Notes under the pieces: model-generated
What the model was told of the DNA's origin: nothing
Database searches by the model: none
What the model saw: only the letters and a program-made list of their open reading frames with translations
Made by a program: the position numbers and the translations under genes
NCBI GenBank assembly: GCA_963920635.1
Contig: OY987305.1
Span: 24,204,876 to 24,268,875, forward strand
Direction of reading: 5' to 3'
Source of the DNA: Pseudeuparius sepicola
Taxonomy: Eukaryota > Arthropoda > Insecta > Coleoptera > Anthribidae
DNA: 64,000 nt
Shown here: positions 45,481 through 57,005 of the stretch, piece after piece
How the letters are laid out: every line of letters starts with the position of its first letter
Numbering within the stretch: the stretch's first letter is position 1

Positions 45481-45912
45481 GTAATAAAAAGTTCAGATTC
45501 ATATTTGAAATAACAGCGTTCTATTATCGAATTGCAATAATTATAGAAAATCCTTGATTTCACAGATTTTCTTCTAGTCCTTTTTAATAGATATGTTTAC
45601 AGACACAAAATGGAGAGAAATATTTTTTTCTTAAAATGAATACAACCATAAATATGACATTAGCCTTCCTAACAACATTTTAGGAAATGTAGAAAATTGT
45701 ATAATTTTGACTTTTTTTTATCTAAATTCAAATTATTACTTTTATTAAAATGTCAGAATATGCTCTAATTGTTATCGCAGGTCTATGATATAAGAGAGTC
45801 CTGTACTTTTGATCTAATCATTGAGATTGCTCTCACATATATCTCAAAAATGAAATTTTGCTTACAAGTTACAAGTCTACTGATTCCGCCAAGTTGCAAT
45901 GAAAATAATTTG

Positions 45913-46874
45913 TCATTGCTTTTTTAATATGTCTACAAATAAATCAAAGTCACGTAAATGATAAATTCTATTAATGTTATGACACATTTGGTATAAAGGA
46001 CTTCTTAACAATAAGTTTGTTTTTGCTATTCGACAATGAAATGTGTGATGATTCCTAGAATTTGATCGAGGACCCAGGAAGTATCTAACTGACATGAAGA
46101 ATCAACAAAGTTATTCAAGATGCTGTATAAAAAAGTGGTTGAGGCAAATTTGCGTCTAAGTGTGAGGCTGTAGCATTATACTTAGCATAAATCTATATGA
46201 GACACTTCTCTCTGGATATATCCCATCAACCCTGAAACCCACAAATTTCAGAAATTTTCTCTGAATTCTGTCAATCTGTAACTTATAAACATAATAATAA
46301 GGACGTCATACAACTGATGCATATTCCAGTTTAGATCTGACGTAACAGTAATATTATTATAGAGATTTTAGTGCCTCAATGTTGGTGAAGGACCCACAGT
46401 TTCTAATTATGAATCCATAAGCCTTAGAGACTTGATTTACTTTGAGAGAAATGTGATCTCAAATTTGAGTGAGTAAAAAAAAAACTCCTAAATCCGTTAC
46501 TTTATCACGAGTTAGATATACATTTATTATGCAAAGTATAAGTGAATAAATGGGGTACCTTTTTCCGCATAAAAGATACAATTTTGCATTTACTCACATT
46601 TAACGTCAAATCATTATTAACACAATACTGCTCAACACGATCACTCTGCAATATCAAACAATAATTATTATCAGAGATGCTATAGAAAAACTTGGAATAA
46701 TTATCGGCAAAAATAAGTTTATTTAACATTACATTTGAAGTGAGATAGTTAATAAATATTAAAAATAAAAGTGATTCTAAGTTTGACCCTTGTGGAACTC
46801 CCGATGATGCCAAATATTCAAAAGATTTAAATTTGCTTTTTTGAAGTTATAAGAACTAAATGCAAGATTGCTTG
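45913..46874 (-). pseudogene. Jockey-like LINE relic, reverse transcriptase and C-terminal part
   Basis: Minus-strand pieces read LAFSSYNFKKANLNLLN (about 46825-46870), ASSGVPQGSNLESLLFLIF, KLIFADNYSKFFYSI (catalytic site altered from FADD), NNDLTLNVSKCKIVSF, and farther down the C-terminal NHHTFHCRIAKTNLLLRSP and SPLYQMCHNINRIYHLRDFD, ending at a stop at 45913. These are RT and post-RT segments of a jockey-clade LINE. Multiple frameshifts show it is dead. The upstream half lies at 51958-52700, displaced by an inserted LTR element. Confidence 0.85.
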
Positions 46875-47075
46875 TGTTAGGGAATGTATACTATATCCAC
46901 CAGAAGGAACATACACTACACCGGCTAGTTAGTTTTTATGACATGAGTGTAATAGCTATTAGGATGATATAATCATTTTGTTCGTTTGTGAGTCAGTTGG
47001 TGATGTATACTTGAAGGGAATACAAGTTGTTGTTCTACGAACCTCTGGAGATATTATTTTATTCCCAAAGACCCC
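46875..47075 (+). mobile_element. 5' LTR
   Basis: Starts TGTTAGGGAATGTATACTAT. The first 115 bp (46875-46989) are matched at 51843-51957. The inner end is set by the primer-binding site. Confidence 0.75.
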
Positions 47076-47076
47076 A

Positions 47077-47094
47077 AAAACTCAGAAGTGGGAT
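47077..47094 (+). promoter_or_regulatory. Primer-binding site, tRNA-Leu type
   Basis: TCAGAAGTGGGAT (47082-47094) matches the complement of a leucine-tRNA 3' end, whose full site would be TGGTGTCAGAAGTGGGAT. The first five bases have decayed (AAAAC). The match is short and could be partly coincidental, but the position fits. Confidence 0.55.
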
Positions 47095-47146
47095 TTATAC
47101 AGATAGTGCCCAAATTCGTACGATTTTTTTTTCTCTCTCTCTCGCC

Positions 47147-47892
47147 ATGCCAAAAAGGAAGCGAAAAGTATCAACTTCAAGCTCATCAACTTCGTCAACT
47201 AGTACCAGTTCATCAAGTAGCAGCTCCCGCTCCGCTAGTAGTGATAGAAGAAGGCGTTCTAAATGAAAGGCAAAATATAGAGAACGAAAGAACAGTGAGT
47301 CGAAACAAAAACAAAAGGACCTGAAGTTAATCGAGATTTAGGTAAGTACGGCTATGAACTCAAAAGGGACAATGTACAAGATTGGCTTAAAATATTGGAC
47401 GAACATGCTAATTGCTATAAGTGGGATGATAATACCATTATATTTCAGGCGTTAAATAAACTAATAGGTACAGCAAATAGTTGGTACAAAATTTTTATAA
47501 AAACTGAAATAGGTTGGGCAAATTTCACTTGGCAAAAATGGAAACATATCCTGCAATCAACTTTTACGTCACAAAAAAACACTTATGAGCTATTTATGGG
47601 CATCGCAAACCATAAGCCAGTGCCAGGAGAATCCCTTTATTCTTTCCATTTCGACCATCTCGCAAAAATTGATGAATTAAAAGTTAATTTTTCAGAAACC
47701 GATAAAGTTTCCTTGATAACGGGGGCGATAAATGATGTAACTGTTACATCGTCTGTAAAAGCAGCAAACATGACTAAACTAAGTGTTTTGGCAAATTATT
47801 TAAGAGATAGACATATGAAATTCCGGGTACTAGCAAATCTACAAATTTATATTATTACAATAAAAATGCAAAATATAATAAAAATAATCTAG
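47147..47892 (+). pseudogene. gag of the 46875-51957 element
   Basis: Starts at ATG 47147 with a basic, Ser-rich N-terminus (MPKRKRKVSTSSSSTSSTST, ending in an Arg-rich stretch) that resembles an SR protein but belongs to gag. A stop at 47264 and a frame change follow. The gag core (about 47330-47892) reads LGKYGYELKRDNVQDWLKIL, then YKWDDNTIIFQALNKL and NKVSLITGAIND-like segments. Another one-base shift near 47825 leads into the zinc-knuckle region of the next frame. Confidence 0.8.
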
Positions 47893-47939
47893 ATAACAAG
47901 ATTGTTGAACAAAAGAACAACCAACCAGGAAAAAGTAAA

Positions 47940-49049
47940 ATGGTAACTTGTTTTTGCTGTGGATCAATGGATCATAAAAAAGCAATGTGTAGATTTAATA
48001 ATTCTCAGTGTACATTTTGCGGCATAAAAGGCCATATAGAAAATATATGTAGAAAGAAAAGGCATAGCAACATAAACATTTTAAAAAAAGAAAAAATAAA
48101 TATTATTCAAAGTAAGAACTACAAAAACAAATTTATCTTCAATATTGGTATAAATGGTTGTAAAACTGTGGCTTTTGTCGATTTTGGCAGTGACTGCTCT
48201 ATTTTACGGCACAGCAAAGCTACAGAAATGAATCTAAATGTTATGTCATTAGAAAAACCGGTGGTGATATCCGGATTTCTAGATAAAAGTACCGAAACAT
48301 CAAAAGCAGTTTCCGCCTCAATTACTATAGGAGAAATAACATTACCATGTGTTCTTTATGTTCTTCCAGATAATAATATAGATTTTGACTGTATTATCGG
48401 ACGAAATTTTACTGAAAATAAAGCCATAAATTATTTTAGGGTGGGGGAGACACTTTCATTCGTTTATTCAAAGAACCATCCATCTGTGTATCGGATAACT
48501 GACTCGGGTAATGCAGACGTAACTACTATGGTCGATGTTTTGTTAAACAATTATAAAGACTGTATTTCTACGTCTTCATTTAAGAGCTTGGGTAAAATTG
48601 ATTGTGTATCTATGAAGATAGAAGTAACAAGTAACAGACCGGTTGCACGTAATCCGTACAGAATGGCCGAAGCGGAAAAGATCGCGCTTAATAAAATAAT
48701 TGACGAGCTTCTAGACGCAGGAATTATAAGAGAAAGTTTTTCACCATATGCAAGCCCTGTTTTATTAGTTAACAAGAGAAATAATGAGAAACGGCTATGC
48801 GTCGATTATAGAGCCCTTAATACTATAACGGTGAAAGAGAAATACCCTATTCCCAGAATAGAGGATCTCATTGATAAATTGGGTGGAAGTAAATATTTCA
48901 CAAGTTTAGATTTTAAATCAGGATATCACCAAATAGTCATGCACCCGGACTCGATAGAAAAAACGGCATTTATAACACCCACTGGTCATTATGAATACAC
49001 AAGAATGCCGTTTGGTTTATCGCTCCCGCGGTATTCCAGAGAGCTATAA
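47940..49049 (+). pseudogene. Zinc knuckles, protease and RT (first part)
   Basis: The 369-codon frame holds two CX2CX4HX4C knuckles (CFCCGSMDHKKAMC, CTFCGIKGHIENIC), then the protease active site AFVDFGSDCSIL near 48170-48200. There the usual Thr or Ser after the catalytic Asp is Phe. A CIIGRNF block follows, then RT: VARNPYRMAEAEKIALNKII, SPYASPVLLVNKRNNEKRLC, VDYRALNTITVKEKYPIPRI and TSLDFKSGYHQIVM. The frame is lost at about 49022, within the PFGLSNAPAVFQ block where a few bases are missing. Confidence 0.9.
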
Positions 49050-49663
49050 ATAAAATATTCGAAGAAATTAAATCAAATAATATTCTTGTCTACCTTGATG
49101 ATGTTCTGATTACTTCCAAAACACAAAAAGAAGGGTTACAAATTTTAGAAGTCTTTAAACTATTAAGAAAACATCACATAACCATAAACCGATCAAAATG
49201 TTCGTTTCTCGAAACTGAAATTTCCTTTTTGGGTTATCGTATAACACGTGAAGGTGTCACTCCCGACCAACGTAAAATAGATGCTGTACAAAATTTCCCA
49301 CAACCTAAAAATATTCACCAGCTACGTCAATTTATTGGTCTAATAAGTTACTTTAGAAAATTTATAAATAAATTTGCACAAAAATGTAGTCTTTTAACAA
49401 AATTATTAAAAAAAGATGCTGCTTGGAAGTGGACACACGAACATAGTGAAGTAATGAATTATTTCAAAAGTGTTCTAATAAATAAGCCAATATTAGTCAT
49501 CTTCGATTCTCAATTAAAAACGATCGTGTACACGGACGCAAGCCGTGACGGGATAGGTTGCATTATTGTACAAGTAACAGAAAAGGGCGAACAACCAGTG
49601 GCGTACTTTAGCAGACAAACTACGGGTTACGAAAAAAATTATCACTCTTTTGAATTGGAATGA
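49023..49663 (+). pseudogene. RT palm and RNase H start
   Basis: It continues after the frameshift with APAVFQRAINKIF, the catalytic block NILVYLDDVLITS (YLDD near 49095), FLGYRITREGVTPDQRKIDA, LRQFIGLISYFRKFINKFA, and RNase H TIVYTDASRDGIGCIIVQ (first catalytic Asp), ending at a TGA (49661-49663) after YHSFELE. The following bases keep reading LAVVVSLQKYRHYLLGIEF, so the stop is a nonsense mutation inside RNase H. Confidence 0.9.
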
Positions 49664-49806
49664 TTGGCGGTTGTGGTAAGTTTACAAAAATATAGACATT
49701 ACTTATTAGGCATAGAATTTTGTATAAGAACTGATTGTAGTGCAGTCCGAAGTACCATGAATAAAAAGAATTTAATTTTAAAATTGAACATAGAGCGGGT
49801 AGACAA

Positions 49807-51024
49807 ATGTTACATGTCGACGCTTTAAGTCGTAATCCTCCGACCCAACCAACTACAGAAAAAGTCATGATGATTTCAGAGGGAGACTGGTTAGCGACAG
49901 TTCAAAAGAAGGATTTTGAAATTTGTAAAATAAGAAAAGTTCTTGAATCTGGTGATATTGAAAATAATAGAGACATTTTTAACAAATAGGATTTAAGAGC
50001 AGGAAAAGTATTCAAATTAACAGAAAAAGGCAGACAGTGGGTTGTTCCTAAGAACTGTCGCTGGCAAGTAACTCAACAAAACTACGATGAGGTTGGGCAT
50101 TTTGCTTTGAAAAAAACATTAACTAGAATGCAAGAAAAATGTTGTTTTTCTAAGATGCGAAGATTTGTGTCAAAATACATAAAATCTTGTCTAAATTGTC
50201 AATACCACAAAATCCCGTCTGGAAAAAAACCGGGATTTCTCTTTTCTATTGTAAAGCATGCTCGTCCTTTCCATACCATAGACCATTTAGGTCCATTTGT
50301 TGTGTCAAAAAAGGGCAACAGACATGTTCTAGTAATCGTAGATTCGTTCACGAAATATACGTTTATCAGTGCCGTACCCTCTACGGAAACCGCACCAGTG
50401 GTCGCAGAATTATCCAAGTTAGTAACAATATTTGGATCTCCTAAAAGAATTATATCAGACAACGGCCGAGCATTTACCTCAAAACAGTTTCAACAGTTTT
50501 GCGATGAGAAAGGTATTCGTCATTATAAGACAGCTGTAGCCATGCCAAGAGCGAATGGTCAGGTGGAACGCTACAATAAAGCAATCCTTGATGCAATGGC
50601 TACAATGGGAGCAAAGGGTGTTGCCGAAGATTGGGACATCAATTTGGACAAAATTCAACTTGGTATAAATAGTACAAAGAACAAGACCATCCAAGCCAAT
50701 CCTAGTGAAGTATTCTTCGGAATAGAGTTGGCAACGGAGGGAGATCGATATACTCGGCATGTCCAAACCGACAAAGATATAGATGTTTCCGAGCTTAGAA
50801 GGCAAGTAGCAGAGAGACTTGAGAGAAATAGAGAGAAGCAAGATGAACACTGCAATAAAAAAAGGATACCAGGGCCTAAATTTGAAGTCGGCGATGAAGT
50901 ATTAATTAAGGTCACCAACTTTCCCTATGATGGGAACACACATAAGTTAAAGAAAAATACAGAGGACCATTCACAGTCACTGAAAGTCTTGGGAATGATC
51001 GATATCGAGTACGTGAACAACTAG
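49807..51024 (+). pseudogene. Integrase and RNase H end
   Basis: 49807-49989 gives the RNase H/connection end (HVDALSRNPPTQPTTEKV), closed by a TAG at 49987. The frame reopens to give the integrase: an HHCC-like N-terminus in which the first His seems replaced (YDEVGHFALKKTLTR, then SKYIKSCLNCQYHK), the core with DDE residues HTIDHLGPFVVSKKG, RIISDNGRAFTSKQF and RANGQVERYNKAILDA, and a basic C-terminus (GPKFEVGDEVLIKVTNF). The catalytic triad is present, so only the upstream lesions clearly disable the element. Confidence 0.9.
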
Positions 51025-51139
51025 GATCTGAAAGATGTGCCAATCAAACTCGTTACGAAGGTGTAATATCTGTAGAGCACATGAAACACTTTAGAGCAAG
51101 GAACGACGATAATTGGTAATTCCTTATTTCTCTCTTATT

Positions 51140-51710
51140 TTGAATTGAAGACTACATGAGCCTTAGGGCTAGTTAGTCTAAAGCAAAGGTCTAAACTAAA
51201 TGAGCCATAGAGCTAGTTAGTCCAGTGAATATGCAGACTAAATGAGCCCTAGCGCTAGTTAGTCTAAAGATAAATATGGAGGCTAAATGAGCTTTAAGAG
51301 CTAGTTAGTCTAGTGAATATGCAGACTAGATGAGCCCTAGCGCTAGTTAGTCTACAGTAAAGGTGAATATGGAGGCTAAATGAGCTTTAAAAGCTAGTTA
51401 GTCCAGTGAATATGCAGACTAAATGAGCCCTAGCGCTAGTTAGTCTAAAGATAAATATGGAGGCTAAATGATCTTTAAGAGCTAGTTAGTCTAGTGAATA
51501 TGCAGACTAGATGAGCCCTAGCGCTAGTTAGTCTACAGTAAAGGTGAATATGGAGGCTAAATGAGCTTTACAAGCTAGTTAGTCTAGTGAATATGCAGAC
51601 TAGATGAGCCCTAGCGCTAGTTAGTCTACAGTAAAGGTGAATATGGAGGCTAAATGAGCTTTAAGAGCTAGTTAGTCCAGTGAATATGCAGACTAAAGGA
51701 GCTGTATTAT
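51140..51710 (+). repeat. Minisatellite between integrase and 3' LTR
   Basis: About 12 units of 42-52 bp share CTAAATGAGC(C/T)(C/T)TA and GCTAGTTAGTCTA, alternating with 'gtgaatatgcaga' and 'aaatatggagg' spacers, so the higher-order period is about 92 bp. The last units are more diverged. It is part of the element's 3' region. Confidence 0.92.
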
Positions 51711-51842
51711 AGCTAGTAAATAAAAATAAATTAAGATGATACAAAAAAAACCTAAGATATGAAAAAGTATATAGAGAAACTAACCAGATTGAATATTATT
51801 CCAGATTCATTGAGGACAATGGAGATTCTCAGCATGGCCGGA

Positions 51843-51957
51843 TGTTAGGGAATGTATACTATATCCACCAGAAGGAACATACACTACACCGGCTAGTTAG
51901 TTTTTATGAGATGAGTGTAATAGCTATTAGGGTGATATAATCATTTTGTTCGTTTGT
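51843..51957 (+). mobile_element. 3' LTR, truncated
   Basis: The first 115 bp of the LTR, then an abrupt switch to jockey sequence. The missing last part (about 85 bp) explains the lack of a target-site duplication. Confidence 0.85.
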
Positions 51958-52720
51958 TCGAACATCTTCTGGTACCAATGGTATATAATATCTCTCTCGA
52001 TTTCACAATTAATGTTAGATATAACCAGGTCCAAGAGTTTTCCATCTTCACTGGCAATGTTATTATATTGTTTAAAACTAAATGTATTTCAGATTTTTTT
52101 TATAAAACTAAACTTGTTATCAAAAGTGTTAGAAACTATACTAAAATCGAGCAACTCTTACGCCTGGCGTAACAAGAGCACGTGCGTTGAGATATTAGCC
52201 AGGGCCGCACTGAGGCACGACCTTTATTTAATTTTAGTTGTACAATTGTTTACATCAAAATATATCGGAAAAAAAAATTGGCTTAATTGAAATGGTTCAA
52301 AACATCCATAAAATTATTTGTGGCAGAGTCTAAATAGCTGACAACGACAAGATAAAACCGCATAACTACACTTTTTCGATCGAGTACGTCCCTGTTGCCG
52401 AGTCGGGTGAAATTTTATAGCCTACCGACCAATCGCGGAACGTCATTGAACACGTGTTTTTATTTACGCCAGGCGTAAGGATTGCTCGATTTTAGTATAA
52501 GTGAGGTACTTTGAAATCACCTACAATAATAACATTCCTGGAATACAGAAAGTTTAGTTGCTCAAGTGCATCACAGTGTTACACAAGACACAAGTTCGTA
52601 ATATCAATAATATCCAGATAAACAAACTTTTCCTAATTTGAAAGTCGTTAGTTAGACCACAGATAACCTTGAGACCTTGAAGACATTATACATAAAGAAA
52701 GCAAAAAAAATGGAAAAGGC
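51958..52720 (-). pseudogene. Jockey-like LINE relic, endonuclease part
   Basis: Minus-strand reading, high to low: QLNFLYSRNVIIVGDFKVPH (about 52500-52560; the GDFN motif reads GDFK), then a MITE, then NTFDNKFSFIKK, FSFKQYNNIASEDGKLLDLV, ISNINCEIERDI and PxVPEDV-like YQKMFE at 51960-52000. These are the apurinic/apyrimidinic endonuclease blocks that precede RT in jockey elements. Stops and frame changes occur. It joins the 45913-46874 part once the LTR element is removed. Confidence 0.8.
52141..52495. mobile_element. TIR MITE (355 bp) in the jockey endonuclease
   Basis: CTAAAATCGAGCAACTCTTA at 52141 and its inverse (AGGATTGCTCGATTTTAG) ending at 52495, flanked by TATA on both sides. The subterminal motif TTACGCCTGGCGTAA is itself palindromic. 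Reading across the junction restores the jockey frame (GDFKVPHL, then NTFDNKF). Confidence 0.85.
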
Positions 52721-52796
52721 CCACTACCCACTGCGATTTGTTTTTGTCATTTCTATTTCTTGTAATTAGTGTTAGTTCCTCTGGTAGATTTAGTCA

Positions 52797-52931
52797 ATTT
52801 TATATCGAAATTCCTGGGTGTCTACCATATATCATTGAAAATTTAGTAATTTAATTTTTTATATTATTCAGTTTTATATTAAATTAAATTTTCAATGATA
52901 TGGTAGACACCCAGGAATTTCGACATAAAAT
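52797..52931. repeat. Short foldback (135 bp)
   Basis: ATTCCTGGGTGTCTACCATA and TTTCAATGATATGGTAGAC/CACCCAGGAAT are mirror arms with a short AT centre. Probably a minimal MITE. Confidence 0.85.
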
Positions 52932-54439
52932 TTCTTCTAGTGATTATTAGTCACAAATTGTTCAGAATAGCTTTAAAAATTCCGATGTATCAATTTGCAT
53001 AAAAAGGGGACCTTTTTTCATATTTTAAATTAAAAAAGCACATAAGTTTAAAAAAGTTTTATGACAACATATATCTTTAAAATCTCAAAATACAATTATT
53101 TTTGGCTGCAAAAGGACTATTTCTCCTTGAAGAATAATATATGTAGGTACCTTTAGTCAAAGGTGTGTTTAAGTACTGTATATTGTTATCTTTGCTACAA
53201 GTTTTATGCTTATTAGCATTATTCCATTATTGGTGCGGGCGACTTTCTCGGCGCGTGGCCTGATTAATATTAGGCGTGAACGATACTCCCAACGCCATCG
53301 GTTCATGACTAGGTAATACAGGTTTATACTTATTATAGCTAGATGACGCAAATCTCACTTTTTAAGAGGAGACGGTGTTTCTGCATATCTAGGTTGTATA
53401 TATCTTTGCTATAACATAACTTATAAGTTTTATACAGGATAAATACACAATGGCAGGATTTATTGACAAAATATATTATATTACAGCTATTTTGCACTCA
53501 ACCAGAGATGAATAGGTTCCAAATATAAATATACACAGGGTGTGTAAAAAACGATGAATGAAGGGGGGGGAGCTTAAACTACACTATAGGATTATATCCG
53601 AAACAGGGATCCAGTAATGTGGCGTGAAACCATACACTTAACACTATTGGCCAAAAGAGGAAACCGCAACACTTTATAAGTTACTTTCCTGAACAAATAA
53701 AAATTTTATTATATTAGATACAATTATTATTTTAATAAAAAACCTTGGGGTTTCTACCAATGTGTATTCAAGTTATTATTTTGTGTACAACGCGTTTCGG
53801 CATTTTATGCCATCTTTAGGTACTATTTTTTTTTTCAGTCTAAAACAACAGTTTTTTCTTTATACAAGGTGTCCCAAAAGTAATGGGACATAGAGCAACT
53901 GCATATATTTTGGGCCAAAATATTACAACTGAAGCTAATATGCCTTACAGAAATGTTGTTCGTTTAAGACATACAGGGCTTTAAAGTTTGTTTTTTGAAA
54001 TTAGATTTCGGCTACATCTCCCAACATAATCAAGCTGCTGGACCGAAATTTGGCACTGCTATGTTCTTGGGGATGGAGAATAAGCTGAAAATGTCAATTT
54101 CGCCGTATCTCACAGAGGGCGCCACTTGCGCTGTTTTTGGATCGTGCTTTTACTCGTAACTTTTTTTGAGGTTATCTTTTTGGTCCTGCAGGTCCATCAT
54201 TTTAGTGCATCTCTTCATTCTGCAACAACTCTTGTTTCATAACGATCAAATCAACCGTTTGCGTCGAAATTTACAAAATGTGTCCCAAAACACCTGTTGA
54301 CTTCAATATTCGAAACAAAGGAAGTGGCACTAAATACCCTAATTATCGGAATGTATAAAATGGGCTGAGCTTGTAATATGTTACAGTCCTAACCTTCGCG
54401 ATAATTTTTCAAAAAAATTTGGGGGGTCAACGGTTTCAT
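52932..54439. other. No gene; solitary CAGGGTG ends and a family F copy
   Basis: Isolated mariner-type termini occur at 53534 (ACAGGGTGTGTAAAAAACG) and 53867 (ACAAGGTGTCCCAAAAG). A copy of family F lies at about 53930-54330, including TTGAGGTTATCTTTTTGGTC. No coding sequence. Confidence 0.6.
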
Positions 54440-56335
54440 CCTCGAGTTATATTTATTTAAAGGAATAATACGACTCCCATCAGTTTTTACTAAATAAAGT
54501 TTTACCAAATGGAGCTAGAGGGACAGAATTGATTTTGTTTTGTTAACAACACATGCCTTTTACGAATAATGTAAGTTTTTAGCCTAAAGGGTATGTTGCA
54601 TATATACAGGGTGCTCCTAAAATGATCCCACGTACCTAATATGTGTAATATAAGCCTCTATAAAAAGTTGCGGTACAGAGTCATATAGAGAGAGAAATAA
54701 TTTCGTTTGATAAAAATACATTTTATTTGATTATATCAGGTTGAGTTTTGCATTAGTTTTTTTGGTATTTGTTTACAGGGTGATCCCAAATAGTTTTATA
54801 TGGTACTTTAAAATATTAGTTCGTTTTCACTGTATATTAATGTTTATAGAAGCATGGAAAGTCAAGAATACCGGTGAATATTTTGAAGCAATATTATTGA
54901 ATTTTTACTTACTTATCCATATTTTACTTATTTACCCACAGGGTGTTCCCAGAATATGTTTATAGAGTAAATAAACTCACAAGACCAGGATATTTATTAA
55001 ATATATCGGCAGATACTGAAGGGAGATAGAAAAACGTGTACACACTGCTACACAATAAAATGTGTACATACTTCTACAGTATGTACTTCTACATACTTCT
55101 ACAGTATGTACTTCTACAGTAAAACGTGTATGTATACATACTTCTACAGTATACTAACATGGGGACTTGTGCGCATGTTGCCTGGTTTTTGGGGTATGCA
55201 TGACACAGGGACAATGTAAAATATCCCTCAACGGCATTGTTGGATAATATTTTGGATGCCCAACACAGGCATGGTAATGAAATGGATGTTGATGTTTTGT
55301 AATAATAATTATAATAATAATAATTAGGTACCTGCACAGAAGGTAAATAAGTAAAATATTACCTAATATGTACAAAATCGACATTATTGCCACAAAATAA
55401 AAATAATATATTAAAATAAATAACTAATTATACTAATTCTTGACTTCCCACGTCATTAAGAACCTTCAGTGACAACGAACTAATATTTTAAAGTAGGTAC
55501 CATATAAAACTATTTTGGATCCCCCTGTAAACCAATAAACAAACTATTATACACTCAACCTGATATAGTCAAATAAGATGTATTTTTATCAAACGAAATT
55601 ATTTCTCTCTCTATAATATGACTCTGTACCGTAACTTTTTATACAGGCTTATATTGCACATATTACATGGGATCATTTTAGAAGCACCCTGTATACTGTA
55701 TACTAAAGTATGTACACGTTTTTCTATCTCCCTTCAGTATCTGCCGATATATTTAATAAATAACCTGGTCTTGTGAGTTTATTTACTGTATAAATATATT
55801 CTGGGAACACCCTGTGGGTAAATAAGTAAAATATGGATAAGTATGGGAACACCCTTTGGGTAAATAAGTAAAATGTGGATAAGTATGTAAAAATTCAATA
55901 ATATTGTTAAAAATATTCACCGGTATATTCAGTGAAAACGAACTAATATTTTAAAGTACCGTATAAAACTATTTTGGATCACCCTGTAAACAAATACCAA
56001 AAAACTAATGCAAAACTCATCCTGATATAATCAATTAAAATGTATTTTTATCAAACGAAATTATTTCTCTCTCTATATGACTCTGTACCGCAACTTTTTG
56101 TAGAGGCTTATATTACGCATATTACATGGGATCATTTTAGGAGCACCCTGTATATATGCAACATACCTTTTAGGCTAAAAACTTACATTATTCGTAAAAG
56201 CCATGTGTTTTTAACAAAACAAAATCAATTCTGTCCCTCTAGCTCCATTTGGTACAACTTTATTTGGTAAAAACTAATGGAAGTCGTATTATTACGAATT
56301 CCAGTGGCATCCCTTTAAATAAATACAGGGTTAAC
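54440..56335. repeat. Large palindrome (1.9 kb) built of three nested modules
   Basis: The outer arms run from 54450 inward and from 56330 inward, passing ACAGGGTGCTCCTAAAATGA at 54606 and its mirror at 56155. A 250-bp module (54601-54860) occurs three times: plus at 54601, minus at 55460-55695 and minus at 55920-56157. The sub-termini GGGTGATCCCAAATAG and GGGTGTTCCCAGAATA also recur. A short ATT/TAA-rich centre is at about 55290-55330. No gene. Confidence 0.85.
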
Positions 56336-56469
56336 TATCACTTAGTACAAAAAAAATTACAACGTGCGCAGGGTGGCTTAAGAAAACATAGAAAAATATT
56401 TTTAGATTTTTTTTTACGATCTTTAAAAGAAAGGGTTAAAACCCCTATTTTCCCCGTAAATCTCCGCCT

Positions 56470-56700
56470 CTAATAATTACGTCATCCAATATGGCTTCGG
56501 AACGTACTGTCAGCTGGAAGTGATTTTCCGCGGTGTTGCCGTTGTTTTAGGAAGGATGAACATAAATCACAATCGATTTGAATCTGTACAGCTGCAGCGC
56601 TATTAGATTTACCCGAGGTTCGCCCGGACTCCCCTTACCTTAGTTCAATAGTCTCGCGGAGAGCGGAGTACCGCGTGACACCACATGCCGTCTCTTCACC
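56470..56700. other. GC-rich stretch without recognised function
   Basis: CpG-rich sequence directly after the palindrome. No ORF with a domain, no splice-bounded exon and no repeat partner. Confidence 0.35.
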
Positions 56701-57005
56701 GGTAGTGAATTACAGTGCTTTACTAAAAATCGCCTATTAAGTTTATTTATTGTCACAACTTAATGAAATTTGGAGGAGACGTTAAAAAACTCCGATCTAG
56801 GGCAAGTGCATATTATTTTTGAAGATTTTAATTTTTTTCATTACAAAACAGCGATATGAAAATCGACGTTTTCAACCATTTGACTATTCTTAAAATAAAT
56901 ATGCACTTGCCCTAGAGAACTTTATTTCAAATCGATTGAAAAAAAAAATCAAAATCCGTTCAAAAATAAGCGTTGTAGACGATTTTGAAAATGACTAAAT
57001 TCGTG
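56695..57005 (+). repeat. Direct repeat, copy 1 (copy 2 at 57368-57680)
   Basis: Blocks AACTTAATGAAATTTGGAGG, CTCCGATCTAGGGCAAGTGC, AAATCGAC and TTCAACCATTTGACTATT are shared with 57368-57680. Inside each copy GGGCAAGTGCATATT pairs with AATATGCACTTGCCC to form a hairpin. Confidence 0.88.

Larger units (their letters stand above)
46875..51957 (+). mobile_element. Ty3/gypsy retrotransposon inserted in the jockey relic
   Basis: The order is 5' LTR (46875 to about 47075), PBS (47077-47094), gag, pol (protease, RT, RNase H, integrase), a minisatellite, then a 3' LTR of which only the first 115 bp remain. The two LTR starts (TGTTAGGGAATGTATACTAT) match over 115 bp with two differences seen, so insertion is fairly young. 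The jockey sequence on both sides joins logically, which confirms the boundaries. Confidence 0.9.

Noticed and set aside
46505..46813. Independent RT gene
   Set aside because: It is continuous in protein order with the endonuclease fragment at 51958-52720, so both are parts of one jockey relic.
47147..47266. Ser/Arg-rich start resembling an SR splicing factor
   Set aside because: It directly follows an LTR and primer-binding site and leads into gag and zinc knuckles, so it is the gag N-terminus.
51140..51710. CRISPR-like regular repeats
   Set aside because: The units are contiguous without unique spacers, alternate in two types and lie inside an LTR retrotransposon of a eukaryote.
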